DNA of 52,171 bases from Cytophagaceae bacterium SCN 52-12 (GTDB lineage Bacteria > Bacteroidota > Bacteroidia > Cytophagales > Spirosomataceae): the NCBI GenBank assembly GCA_001724175.1, contig MEDT01000044.1, positions 1 to 52,171 of the forward strand. The letters are read 5' to 3'. Numbering within the stretch: position 1 is the stretch's first letter; the number at the start of each line of letters is the position of its first letter. Below the pieces are notes generated by a model that worked only from the letters and a program-made list of their open reading frames with translations, had not been told where the DNA came from and made no database searches. Positions 26,846 through 35,301 of this stretch are shown piece after piece. The translations under genes and the position numbers were made by a program.

Positions 26846-26995
26846 ATGTACGCTGACCTTAACTACTACCGCAAAACTGAGAAACGCAAAACCTTTACTT
26901 TTTCCACCACCCTCAAATTCGGGGTATTCCTTTTCCTTGCGGCATACCTGCTGGTTAAATTCGTGGAGCCCATACTTGCCAGCGGCACCTATTGA
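26846..26995 (+). CDS. Small single-pass membrane protein, 49 residues
   Basis: An ATG at 26846 opens a frame of 49 codons ending in TGA at 26993. The product begins MYADLNYYRKTEKRK, a polar basic head, followed by one hydrophobic helix (FGVFLFLAAYLLVKFV) and a short tail EPILASGTY. It sits in the 307-base gap between nnr and the FUSC gene on their strand. I do not recognise a family. The basic head, clean single helix and lack of competing genes favour a real small protein, but there is no Shine-Dalgarno evidence (often absent in this phylum). Confidence 0.5.
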   Translation: MYADLNYYRKTEKRKTFTFSTTLKFGVFLFLAAYLLVKFVEPILASGTY

Positions 26996-27074
26996 ACAGG
27001 ATTGCTATTTTGTACAAAAAAGCTGGCAATTTCACTCAAATGAGGTAGTATTGCGCTCGTAAGTCAGCACAGTC

Positions 27075-29300
27075 ATGTACTACCTGGATGGGTTCAGCAA
27101 ATTCGTTCACAGTCAGTATCTCGCATCCGGTGTCCGCCTGACATTGGCAACCCTAATACCGTGCCTGGTTTTCCGGCACTACGGCGTGCTGGAAACCATG
27201 ATGCCGTTTGCGTTGGGAACGCTGTTTATCGGTGCCGTGGATAACCCCGGACCACTCAACCGGCGCAGGAATACACTGCTGTTCGCGATCTTTTTTACTT
27301 TCTTTTCCGGGCTTGTCACGATCTGGCTTCAGCCTTATACGGCCCTGACCTACCTTGCCATTATCGTTTTCGGGATTTTTTTTCCGATGATCGGCGTCTA
27401 CGGCAACAGGGCCAACGCAGTGGGCACTATCAGCCTGCTGGTATTTATTTTCACACTGAATGAGAGCCCTGCCGAAGGTAAGGTATACCAGCATGTACTG
27501 GTTTTCATGGCAGGAGGCTTCTGGTATTTCCTGATCTTCCTGCTGTCTTCGGGGCTGCGCCCTTACCTGCCGGCCCAGCAGCTGATGGGCGAGAACCTGG
27601 TCCTGCTCGGTGAGCTGCTGTCGGTAAAGGCCAGGTTTTATATGCCCAACCCCAGGTTCGGCCGGTTGTACGATAAGATGGTGCCGCTGCAGGTAGCCCT
27701 GAAGGAGAACCACGAGGTTTTGAGAGAGATCGTTTTCAAAACGCGGCAGATGGTGAAAGACTCCAGCAATAAAAGCCGGACGCTCGTACTGATGTACCTG
27801 GACAGCCTGGACCTTTTCGAGCAGATACTGAACTCGCAGCAGGACTACCGGCATCTTGTCAAGGTGTTCGGGGATACGAAAATCCTCAGGATTTTCGGCA
27901 TCTATATCAGCTGGCTGGCAGAAGAAGTACAGCATATAGGCGTTGCGGTACAGGCAGGGGCCGTATCTACCTCTAACCGGGACCTTGCAGAAGGCTTTCA
28001 TAAATGCGAGCTTGCCTTCTACCGGTTTCGTTCGGCAAGGATGACCCAGGAAAACGTGGAGGACTTTATCATGCTGAAGCAGGTGCTGCTCAGCATAAGG
28101 GATATCACCGAAAGGGTAAAGAAGCTGCATCTTCTTACGAAATACGAGGCAGGAGGGACCGAGGAGCTGGGAAGCCTGGCCGGCGCCGACGGCATTGTGC
28201 CGAGAGAAGACCTGAATCCAAGGATACTGCTCGATAATTTTTCCCTGAAGTCGACCCATTTCAGGCATGCATTGAGGCTGACCCTGGCGCTGGTAACAGG
28301 TTTTACCATATCGCTTATCTGGAACATCGGTCACAGTCACTGGGTTTTGCTTACCATAGTGACCATCATGAAGCCGGCCTTCGGCATCACCAAGCAGAGA
28401 AACCTTTACAGGATCGCCGGGACGTTTCTGGGCGCTTCCGTAGGATTCCTCGCCATTTACCTCGTGAGCAGCAACACCGGGCTGTTCGTGCTGATGATGA
28501 TCGCGATGATCATAGCCTACACCTTCCTGAAAACCAATTATTTTATTGCTTCGGCCGGGATCACCATTTATGTCATAATAGGTTTTTATTTCCTGAATTC
28601 CCAGATGATCGGGGAGGTGCTCGTCGACCGGATCATCGATACGGCGATAGGCTCGGCCATCGCTTATCTTTTCTCCATGTTCGTGCTGCCTTCCTGGGAG
28701 TCATCGAACCTCAATGTGACCGTGCAGGAGGCGCTGGAGTCGAACCAGCATTATTTTGAAACGGTGTCTTCGGTCTTCTCTACGAAAGAGATCGACCTTG
28801 CTCTCCTGAAGCATCACAGGAAGGAAGCGATCATCGCGCTGGCCAACGTTTCCGATACGTTCCAGAAAATGATGTCGGAACCCCGACGGCAGCGGGTAAA
28901 GCTGGAGGATTTCCACCAGTTTGTGGCTACCTCGCATATGCTGACCTCTTACATTGCTTCTCTGTCGACGTATGCCCAAAGCGGGGGAAGCCGTTTCGAT
29001 ATCGGCGGATTTGCTCCCAAGATAAAGGAGATAGACAGGAACCTGACTACCGCCATTTCGATCGTGCAAGGGAAACAGATAGAGCGGACGGAAGTGATCA
29101 AGCAGGCGCTTCCTCAGAACGAGCAGCTGATCCAGATGCTCTCCCTTGTAAAAAAGGAAATTCGCGAAACCGGCAGGGAAGAGGTCGCCGATCCCGTTCT
29201 GAACAGGGATTTTTCGGAGCTGAGAACCATTGACGGGCTGTTTGAGCTTATCAACACCCTTACGGTCGATATCGTTAAAATTCTCAGCAGGCTTTTTTAG
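27075..29300 (+). CDS. FUSC family integral membrane protein (YccS/YhfK-like)
   Basis: This 741-residue membrane protein has two sets of hydrophobic helices: the first at about residues 20-165 and the second at about 400-545, each followed by a large soluble, mostly helical region. The second set contains the fusaric-acid-resistance-like core (ALVTGFTISLIWNIGHSHWVLLT, then MKPAFGITKQRNLYRIAGTFLG) with its typical basic residue pattern. The related YccS, YhfK and AaeB proteins are proposed exporters of aromatic or other organic acids. No adaptor (AaeA-like) gene is nearby. The substrate is unknown. Confidence 0.82.
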   Translation: MYYLDGFSKFVHSQYLASGVRLTLATLIPCLVFRHYGVLETMMPFALGTLFIGAVDNPGPLNRRRNTLLFAIFFTFFSGLVTIWLQPYTALTYLAIIVFGIFFPMIGVYGNRANAVGTISLLVFIFTLNESPAEGKVYQHVLVFMAGGFWYFLIFLLSSGLRPYLPAQQLMGENLVLLGELLSVKARFYMPNPRFGRLYDKMVPLQVALKENHEVLREIVFKTRQMVKDSSNKSRTLVLMYLDSLDLFEQILNSQQDYRHLVKVFGDTKILRIFGIYISWLAEEVQHIGVAVQAGAVSTSNRDLAEGFHKCELAFYRFRSARMTQENVEDFIMLKQVLLSIRDITERVKKLHLLTKYEAGGTEELGSLAGADGIVPREDLNPRILLDNFSLKSTHFRHALRLTLALVTGFTISLIWNIGHSHWVLLTIVTIMKPAFGITKQRNLYRIAGTFLGASVGFLAIYLVSSNTGLFVLMMIAMIIAYTFLKTNYFIASAGITIYVIIGFYFLNSQMIGEVLVDRIIDTAIGSAIAYLFSMFVLPSWESSNLNVTVQEALESNQHYFETVSSVFSTKEIDLALLKHHRKEAIIALANVSDTFQKMMSEPRRQRVKLEDFHQFVATSHMLTSYIASLSTYAQSGGSRFDIGGFAPKIKEIDRNLTTAISIVQGKQIERTEVIKQALPQNEQLIQMLSLVKKEIRETGREEVADPVLNRDFSELRTIDGLFELINTLTVDIVKILSRLF

Positions 29301-29409
29301 GCAGCTTCTGACGGAAGCGGACGTACTGCAAATTCAGTATTTCATTTGGTTTTGGAACAAGGCATTTTTGCTGACCTGATTTTCTGTTTTTTACAATCCG
29401 GAGCCAGCA

Positions 29410-30723
29410 ATGAAAAAAATACCTGCCTTGATCTTAGCCTGTTCTGTTTTGATGAACCATGCCGGGGCGCAGTGTCCCGCCGGCGATATTTCGCTCTGGC
29501 AACAGGCGCAGGTAGACAATTTTCCGGCGACGTGTTCGTCTGTCGACGGGAATGTGTATATATACGGGAATGTATCAAACCTGGCGGGGCTCAGCCATAT
29601 TACCTCGATTTCGGGCAACCTCAGCATCTATCAGACTTCGATGACTACATTTTCCGGGCTTAGCCAGCTCGAGCATATCGGAGGCGATCTTTACATGTAC
29701 CAGCTTCCTTCTACTTCCATTACCGCTTTGGGAAAGCCGGGCGGGCTCACAATAGGACGGGATCTTTACATCTATAACAACCAGTTCCTGGCCGGGATCG
29801 ACGGATTAAGCACCATCAGCTCGGTCGGACGGGATGTTTACATCTATCAGAACAATGCGCTGACAGGCAGCAAGGGCCTGGAAGGGATTACTTCTATCGG
29901 ACGGGACCTCAAAATTAACCGTAACCCGCTGTTACAGGACTTTAACGGCCTAAAGGAGGTAACCCAGATAGGCCGGGATATCGAAGTATACCAGAACCCC
30001 GCGCTATTGAGTATCGAGGGGCTGGCTAAGCTCGCCTCTTTAAGCGGGAGCCTCAACGTGTTCCAGAACCCGGGCCTCGCCTCATGTGCGGTCAGCGCTT
30101 TCTGCAGCGCCTTCGACGGCCCGCCCGGCCAGGTCAATATATTCGGCAATGCGGAAGGGTGCAACAGCGTCGGACAGGTGGAAAGCGCGTGTGATGCATT
30201 GCCGGTTACGCTTCTTTATTTCAGGGCCGTTCCCGAATCGTCGATGCTGCGCCTGAGCTGGGCCACGACGGCTGAAAGTAACTGCAGCCGGTTCGAGATA
30301 CTCGGCAGCGACGACGGGGTCAATTGGGAGAAAGCAGGCAGCGTGACGGCCGTCGGGAAGAGCGTAACGCTGCAGAAGTATGAATTCAGCCAGTTTCCGT
30401 CAGGAGCTCCGTCGCTTTATTACCGGCTTAAAATTGTAGATCATGACAACAGCTTCTCTTATAGTAAAATAATAAGTATAGAAGGTTTCTCTGCATATAA
30501 GGCCATAGTATATCCTAATCCGGCAAAAGAGGTATTTTTCATCCGGGATGGCGGACGGGGGATACGGGAGGTCAGCATGCATGATGCAAACGGCCGTCTC
30601 ATATTCCGGCAGACGGCCGGACCGGAGTACAGGCCCGGGGCGCCGGCCCCGGGCGTTTACAGGCTTTCGATCAGCTTTGGCGACGGATGGACGGAATACA
30701 GCCGGGTAGTTTTATCTCCTTAA
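29410..30723 (+). CDS. Secreted receptor-L-domain-like repeat protein with T9SS sorting domain
   Basis: This 437-residue protein has a signal peptide (MKKIPALILACSVLMNHAGA). Residues about 40-240 form some nine repeats of 21-25 residues, each ending in a strand such as VYIYGN, LSIYQT, LYIYNN, VYIYQN, IEVYQN or LNVFQN, preceded by an IGRDL/SSVGRD turn. This pattern matches receptor-L-type right-handed helical folds of Bacteroidota surface proteins. A beta-sandwich linker (DALPVTLLYFRAVPESSMLRLSW) follows, and the last 70 residues carry VYPNPAKEVFF and APGVYRLSI, a T9SS sorting domain. Its stop shares the TTAA at 30720-30723 with the stop of the convergent GH13 gene. The ligand is unknown; adhesion or carbohydrate binding is a guess. 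Confidence 0.82.
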   Translation: MKKIPALILACSVLMNHAGAQCPAGDISLWQQAQVDNFPATCSSVDGNVYIYGNVSNLAGLSHITSISGNLSIYQTSMTTFSGLSQLEHIGGDLYMYQLPSTSITALGKPGGLTIGRDLYIYNNQFLAGIDGLSTISSVGRDVYIYQNNALTGSKGLEGITSIGRDLKINRNPLLQDFNGLKEVTQIGRDIEVYQNPALLSIEGLAKLASLSGSLNVFQNPGLASCAVSAFCSAFDGPPGQVNIFGNAEGCNSVGQVESACDALPVTLLYFRAVPESSMLRLSWATTAESNCSRFEILGSDDGVNWEKAGSVTAVGKSVTLQKYEFSQFPSGAPSLYYRLKIVDHDNSFSYSKIISIEGFSAYKAIVYPNPAKEVFFIRDGGRGIREVSMHDANGRLIFRQTAGPEYRPGAPAPGVYRLSISFGDGWTEYSRVVLSP

Positions 30724-32456
30724 TCCGATATTTCCCAGATCCTGAAAGTATTCGGCGGGAGGTTAAGCGGTATCCCGCCGGGACTTTCCGAAAAACGGAA
30801 GCGGAAGTCCCAGGTCTGAGCGCCGAAGATCTCTTTTATTGTATAATGACGCCCGGTATCCAGTCCGAGCACCTCACGCCAGACCTGCTCCGGGATGCGG
30901 AGATGAGTGGAAAAGAGCCGGTTCTGGTCAAAATTGTAGGCCAGGATTATCTTCTGCCGGCCTGTATAGCGGAGAAACGAGAAAAGCCTGGAGCTGTCGT
31001 AGCCGGGACTTTGCCCGTGGAAATTTACATATTGAAGATCAAAAAAAGCCCCGGAATAAAAGGCCTCATTTTCAGTTGCGAGCCGGTTCAGGTCCGCATA
31101 GAATTTCCTCAGCGTCTTTTGCGGCCCCGAGAGTTTTGCGCCGTCGAACCTGCCTTTGTTTACCCATGCCTGAAGCTCGGTAATGCCCCAATAATCATAA
31201 ATGGTCGTGCGGCCGTCGTCTCCCTGGTATCCTTCCGAATCTCTTGCGGCCACACCGACTTCCTGGCCGGAATAAATCATAAGCGGGCCGGTATGGAGCG
31301 TCGCGCTGAGCGCCATGGCCGGGAGCGCCCTGAAAGGATCACCCGCAAAATAGCGGGATGCGATGCGCTGCTCGTCGTGGTTCTCGAGAAAACGAAGCAT
31401 GTGAGGTGCGATGTCTCCCGACTCTTCCTTCCACACCCGTGTAATATCGTCGGCATTTCCGTGTCCCTCGATCAGCCTCCGGAGCGTATCATACAGCCCG
31501 ACCTTATCGTAAAGGTAGTCGAAGCCGCCCTCATGGATATACCTTCTGTATTCTCCCGGGTTGTATATTTCAGCTATGAAAATGATGGCGGGATTGACGC
31601 TTTTAACCTGCGGGATCACCCACGCCCAGAATTCTGCCGGAACCATCTCGGCCATGTCGCAGCGGAAGCCGTCGACCCCTTTTCCCGACCAGTAGAGCAG
31701 GATGTCTCTCATCTTCAGCCAGGTGTCGGGCAGCGGGTCAAAATGCGCCGTTCTTCCGTTCAGGTAGTCCACTCCGTAATTTAGCTTGGCCGTGTCGTAC
31801 CAGTCGTAGACCGATGGGGTGGCGCTGAATACGTCATTGCCGGTAGCTTTTGCGGGAATTTCGGTGTAATCGTTTTGAGCCTTTACGGGTGAGGATATGC
31901 CGTCCGGGATCATGAAAGCTTCACCGGGCAGGTAATAATAGTTGTTCTGTGCCGCAAAGGGCGCATCCCGGTCGTCGTTCTTCCCGAAGTCGTCAATCCC
32001 CTCCGGCTTCTGATCGGATTTGTAGGACCTGGCAACGTGGTTAGGAATAAAATCGATGATGCTTTTCAGTCCGTTCTCCCGTGTACGGTGGATCAGCGCT
32101 TCGAATTCGCTGATCCGCATGGTGACATTCTCAGCCAGGTCCGGGTCGACGTCATAATAGTCCTTAATGGCATAGGGCGAGCCTGCAATGCCTTTTACGA
32201 TCATCGGGTGGTCTCTGGCTATTCCGAAAAGGGAGTAGTCGGTAAGGGTGGCGTGCTCCAGGACGCCGGTATACCAGACGTGCGTGACGCCAAACTCTTT
32301 CAGGGCGCTTAAGGCTTTATCGGTGATGTCGTTGAACTTCCCGCACCCGTTTTCTTTGATGCTTCCGAAAAATTTATTCCTGGTTTTGGTATTGCCGAAA
32401 TGACGAACGAGGAGCTGGTAAACAATGAGCTTATTATTCTGGGTCGTCGCGGGCAT
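30720..32456 (-). CDS. GH13 alpha-amylase-family glycosidase, cytoplasmic
   Basis: This 578-residue (beta/alpha)8-barrel enzyme has no signal peptide. The GH13 conserved regions are IIDFIPNHVAR (region I), GFRCDMAE with nucleophile Asp267, FIAEIYNPG with acid/base Glu296 and FLENHDEQR with Asp361, so the catalytic triad is intact. The C-terminal about 80 residues form the usual beta-sandwich domain. Lack of a secretion signal suggests action on internal or imported maltodextrin, glycogen or trehalose-type substrates; the exact specificity cannot be told. It is not in an obvious sus-type locus. The MFS transporter gene upstream on the same strand is 193 bases away, so linkage is weak. Confidence 0.88.
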   Translation of the reverse strand: MPATTQNNKLIVYQLLVRHFGNTKTRNKFFGSIKENGCGKFNDITDKALSALKEFGVTHVWYTGVLEHATLTDYSLFGIARDHPMIVKGIAGSPYAIKDYYDVDPDLAENVTMRISEFEALIHRTRENGLKSIIDFIPNHVARSYKSDQKPEGIDDFGKNDDRDAPFAAQNNYYYLPGEAFMIPDGISSPVKAQNDYTEIPAKATGNDVFSATPSVYDWYDTAKLNYGVDYLNGRTAHFDPLPDTWLKMRDILLYWSGKGVDGFRCDMAEMVPAEFWAWVIPQVKSVNPAIIFIAEIYNPGEYRRYIHEGGFDYLYDKVGLYDTLRRLIEGHGNADDITRVWKEESGDIAPHMLRFLENHDEQRIASRYFAGDPFRALPAMALSATLHTGPLMIYSGQEVGVAARDSEGYQGDDGRTTIYDYWGITELQAWVNKGRFDGAKLSGPQKTLRKFYADLNRLATENEAFYSGAFFDLQYVNFHGQSPGYDSSRLFSFLRYTGRQKIILAYNFDQNRLFSTHLRIPEQVWREVLGLDTGRHYTIKEIFGAQTWDFRFRFSESPGGIPLNLPPNTFRIWEISD

Positions 32457-32649
32457 GGCATTTTCAGATTTAGTAGCAAGCGACAGCTAAAATACGCAAA
32501 ATCTCGTCTTCCGAAGGTTATTAGCCGGGATTTAAAGCCGGTATTCTCAAAATTACGGAAGAGGGCGAGATGATGTCGCCGCTCTTCCCGGAATTGAGAT
32601 TTGCTGTTAAAGAAGCATTTGAACAGGTGGATCCGGCGCTGCGGAAATC

Positions 32650-33888
32650 CTATTTAAATGCTGAAATTCTTGGTACCAGGAGCGCAATGAGCAACCCCAT
32701 GACGGAGATGATGCCGAAGGAGAAACGGAGATCGGTAAGCTCGGCTACGAACCCGATCAGCGGCGGGCCCAGCAAGAATCCGAGGTAGCTGATTCCCGAA
32801 ACACCCGCCAGGGCGATCGACGGGGCCATGCCCGGTATTTTTCCGGCTGTGCTGTATACCATGGGCACTACGGAAGAAACTCCGAAGCCTACGATGATAA
32901 AGCCCAACGTTGCGGTAAGCAGCTGGGGGAAGAAAATAGCCGTGCTGAGACCTGTAAAAATGAGCAGGCCGTTTAGCTGAAGCATTCGCTGTTTCCCGAA
33001 GCGTACCTGCAGCTTGTCGCCGGTAAAACGCCCCAATGCCATCATGATCATGAAAGAAGCATATCCCAAAGGGATCAGGCTGCCTTCGGCCTTAACAATT
33101 TTCTGAAAGTATACGCCGCTCCAGTCAAACATGGTGCCTTCGCTTGCCATGCAGCAGAATCCTATGATGCCCAGCTGCAGGATTACTTTCGGAGGTTTCC
33201 GGAAGCGGGACGTTTTTTCGGTTGATTCCTGCGACGGAGAAGTGGTTGCGCTCTCGGTAAGAAACCTGTTGGCAAAGAAAGTAGAGATAATGCCTGCAAT
33301 CGCGATGATCCAGAAGTGCTGATAGGGCGTCAGCTTAAGGCTGATCATGAGCAGGCCGATAAGCGCGCCGCTGAACCCGGCTGTCGACCACACGCCATGA
33401 AAAGATGCTAGAATCGGTCTTCCATACATTTTTTCGACGCTTACCGCCTGGGTATTGACCGAAATGTTGCAGAGATTGCCGGAAATCCCCATGGCAAACA
33501 ATGCAAGTCCTAATTGCCAGCCTTCCTTCGCTAGTCCGAGGTTGGTCAGGCTGAAGGCATAAAAAACAAAAGCGATTCCCAGGGTGATCTTGCTGCCGTA
33601 CCTGGCTACAATCCTGCCTGAAAAAGGGAGCGTAAGCATCTGTCCGGCCGGCAGAGCCAACAGCAGCGTACCCAGTAACGCTTCGCTTAACCTGAGGGAA
33701 GCCTTGATATCGGGGATCCTGCTGGCCCAGGTGGCAAATGAAAGCCCGAGACAGAAAAAATAAACGGCTACAGCAATTCTCTGGTGACTTTTATTAAAAA
33801 CGGGAGGAGTGGTCCTGTGTAAATGAAATCTTTCTTTTGTTATATGTGTCTTCGGTATCCTTAATACCTTTTCAAGGCTGATATTCAT
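32650..33888 (-). CDS. MFS transporter (12-helix, YbjJ/FucP-like)
   Basis: This 412-residue major facilitator protein has a hydrophilic N-terminal 37 residues and then 12 predicted membrane helices. The loop 2-3 motif A region is GRIVARYGSK, and the equivalent in the second half is GRFTGDKLQVRFGKQ. Similar Bacteroidota proteins are annotated as sugar or drug transporters; the substrate is not evident. The start at 33888 is well supported by a promoter and operator immediately upstream, with a predicted short leader of about 16-20 bases. No regulator gene adjoins it. Confidence 0.85.
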   Translation of the reverse strand: MNISLEKVLRIPKTHITKERFHLHRTTPPVFNKSHQRIAVAVYFFCLGLSFATWASRIPDIKASLRLSEALLGTLLLALPAGQMLTLPFSGRIVARYGSKITLGIAFVFYAFSLTNLGLAKEGWQLGLALFAMGISGNLCNISVNTQAVSVEKMYGRPILASFHGVWSTAGFSGALIGLLMISLKLTPYQHFWIIAIAGIISTFFANRFLTESATTSPSQESTEKTSRFRKPPKVILQLGIIGFCCMASEGTMFDWSGVYFQKIVKAEGSLIPLGYASFMIMMALGRFTGDKLQVRFGKQRMLQLNGLLIFTGLSTAIFFPQLLTATLGFIIVGFGVSSVVPMVYSTAGKIPGMAPSIALAGVSGISYLGFLLGPPLIGFVAELTDLRFSFGIISVMGLLIALLVPRISAFK

Positions 33889-33897
33889 AGCAATTAT

Positions 33898-33942
33898 GTG
33901 TAATTCGATGCAAAATTAATGTATTGATATCGAATTACACAA
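33898..33942 (-). promoter_or_regulatory. Promoter with overlapping 12-bp inverted-repeat operator for the MFS gene
   Basis: GTGTAATTCGAT (33898-33909) and its exact reverse complement ATCGAATTACAC (33929-33940) are separated by 19 bases. Between them, on the minus strand, lies TAATTTTG (33918-33911), a full -7 match. A TTG (33942-33940) 21 bases upstream serves as -33. The half-sites therefore flank the -7 element and cover the -33 spacer, the layout expected for a repressor operator. Confidence 0.7.
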
Positions 33943-34111
33943 CTATTGCCAGGAAGTTCGAATATTTGAAAAGTTAAATATTTGAAAAGTGCAGGATTTC
34001 CCCGGGACAGTAGCATAAGCTCCTCATAATTATATTATCCGCATATGAGGACTCTTCAACCATATGAAAGTTTAGAATGCTTTTCGTAGCCAGCCGCTAT
34101 AGTTATCCGGG

Positions 34112-34669
34112 TCAGTACAGCTGGCCGAAGGTACCTTTCAGGTAGCCGTCGTACGGCTCCTTTTTGTAATGATCGCCGCCGATGTAGGTCACGATCTGGT
34201 AGAATTCTCCGGGCTTGATATAGCCGGGCACAGGCTGGATGACCCTAAAGCTTTCGTCGATGAAGACCGTCGTAGGGAAGCTGGGCTTGTTATTGCTCAG
34301 CACCATGGCCCACGAATGGATACCTCCTTTTCCCTGGGCCATGAAATGATAGCTCCTGTTTCCAAGCTTAATGCTCTGGCGCTGCTCGGCGTTGAATTTG
34401 ACAGGATAATAATTTTTGTTGATATACTCGGCAATTTCCGCTTTAGCATAAGTTTCCCGGTCCATTACCTTACACCACCCGCACCAGTCGGTATAGAGGT
34501 CGACAAGTATTTTACGCGGCTCTTTTTGGTTGAGCGCATAGGCTTCTTCGGGCGTAAGCCAGTTTACTTTAGCTTTTTTGTCGGCGGGAGCCGGTACAGG
34601 AAGCTCAAAAGAAGATAACCCGGTTATAAATATGATCGCTAGGAAAGCTGCACCAGCCAGTCTGAACAT
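34112..34669 (-). CDS. Secreted thioredoxin-family protein with WCGWC motif
   Basis: This 185-residue protein has an N-terminal signal peptide or anchor (MFRLAGAAFLAIIFITGLSSF) and a thioredoxin-fold domain of the Thioredoxin_7/DUF255-like type. The active-site motif is YTDWCGWCKVMD with Cys63 and Cys66. The cis-Pro region is PSFPTTVFID. It likely acts in the periplasm on disulfides of exported proteins. It lies among T9SS cargo genes on the same strand, but no functional link is shown. Confidence 0.82.
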   Translation of the reverse strand: MFRLAGAAFLAIIFITGLSSFELPVPAPADKKAKVNWLTPEEAYALNQKEPRKILVDLYTDWCGWCKVMDRETYAKAEIAEYINKNYYPVKFNAEQRQSIKLGNRSYHFMAQGKGGIHSWAMVLSNNKPSFPTTVFIDESFRVIQPVPGYIKPGEFYQIVTYIGGDHYKKEPYDGYLKGTFGQLY

Positions 34670-34719
34670 TCGTTTTGCCTGTTAATTAAGTCGTCGATAC
34701 AATAACGCTTTATTTCGCC

Positions 34720-34754
34720 AGCCCGGATATATCCGGGCTCATGTTAAATAACAT
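34720..34754. terminator. Two adjacent palindromes, possible terminator of the short T9SS-like gene
   Basis: AGCCCGGATATATCCGGGCT (34720-34739) is a perfect 20-bp palindrome able to form an 8-bp GC-rich stem with a TATA loop. It is followed by ATGTTA-AA-TAACAT (34741-34754). They lie 64-98 bases after the stop of the gene at 34818-35222. No clean U-run is present, so termination is uncertain; a protein-binding site is an alternative. Confidence 0.35.
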
Positions 34755-34817
34755 CTTTTTACCGGTAAAAATTACATGGGGTGAAAAAAAGTTAAGCGCG
34801 GGCAGAAGCGAGCTGCG

Positions 34818-35222
34818 TCATTCTTTTACGATCCTGAAACTCTGTTTCTTCCCGCCGGTTTCGATGTTCATGATATAGATGCCGCCCGGGAAACGGGTCA
34901 TATCGAGCTGCTCTATCCTTGCGGTGCCCTGCCGGGTTAATATCGGTACGCTTTTGAGATTGAGCGCCGATCGTGGGTAACCGTTTAGAATCGATGCCGG
35001 AAGCGCTTTGACCTGGTTTTCGCCCCGCGCATAGTAGCTGATCTTTACCGAAAAGAGATTGCCTTCCTGAAACGAGCCGGTAACCGTTACCGGGATCCTT
35101 ACTTTTTGCCCGACACAATAGTGATCTCCGGGAGACTCGTTAAGCGAGATCGACGGGCTTTGGGCCGGCGAAGCCTGAGCAAAAAAGCAGCTCAGGCAAA
35201 TCATAAAGAATGCGGTACGCAT
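34818..35222 (-). CDS. Short secreted protein: Ig-like segment joined to half of a T9SS sorting domain
   Basis: This is a 134-residue frame from ATG 35222 (MRTAFFMICLSCFFAQASPAQ, a signal peptide); an upstream GTG at 35237 would add five residues. Residues about 22-60 (SLNESPGDHYCVGQKVRIPV...GNLFSVKISYY) resemble the opening of Bacteroidota Ig-like/adhesin domains. The last 45 residues (LDMTRFPGGIYIMNI and FRIVKE) match only the second half of a T9SS sorting domain; the YPNP half is missing. It may be an internal-deletion remnant of a much larger secreted protein, or a short functional protein. Confidence 0.6.
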   Translation of the reverse strand: MRTAFFMICLSCFFAQASPAQSPSISLNESPGDHYCVGQKVRIPVTVTGSFQEGNLFSVKISYYARGENQVKALPASILNGYPRSALNLKSVPILTRQGTARIEQLDMTRFPGGIYIMNIETGGKKQSFRIVKE

Positions 35223-35301
35223 AGTAAGCGATTTCACAGAAGAGATTTGAAACTGGTATCGCCTGCATTTTACAAAAATCTTTTCCGGAAAAAAATGACG
35301 C

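Noticed and set aside
27009..27023. TTTGTACAAAAAAGC resembles the core of an engineered lambda attB1 site
   Set aside because: Only 15 bases match, flanks do not, and the surrounding sequence is continuous native-looking chromosome; treated as coincidence.
27153..28340. 395-codon open frame antisense to the FUSC gene
   Set aside because: Composition is a shadow of the real gene (Gln/His/Arg-rich, no domain, no signal), and the plus-strand protein is a clear membrane-protein family.
32570..32788. 72-codon plus-strand frame overlapping the end of the MFS gene
   Set aside because: Most of it is antisense to the MFS C terminus; only the first part is mentioned as a possible fragment.
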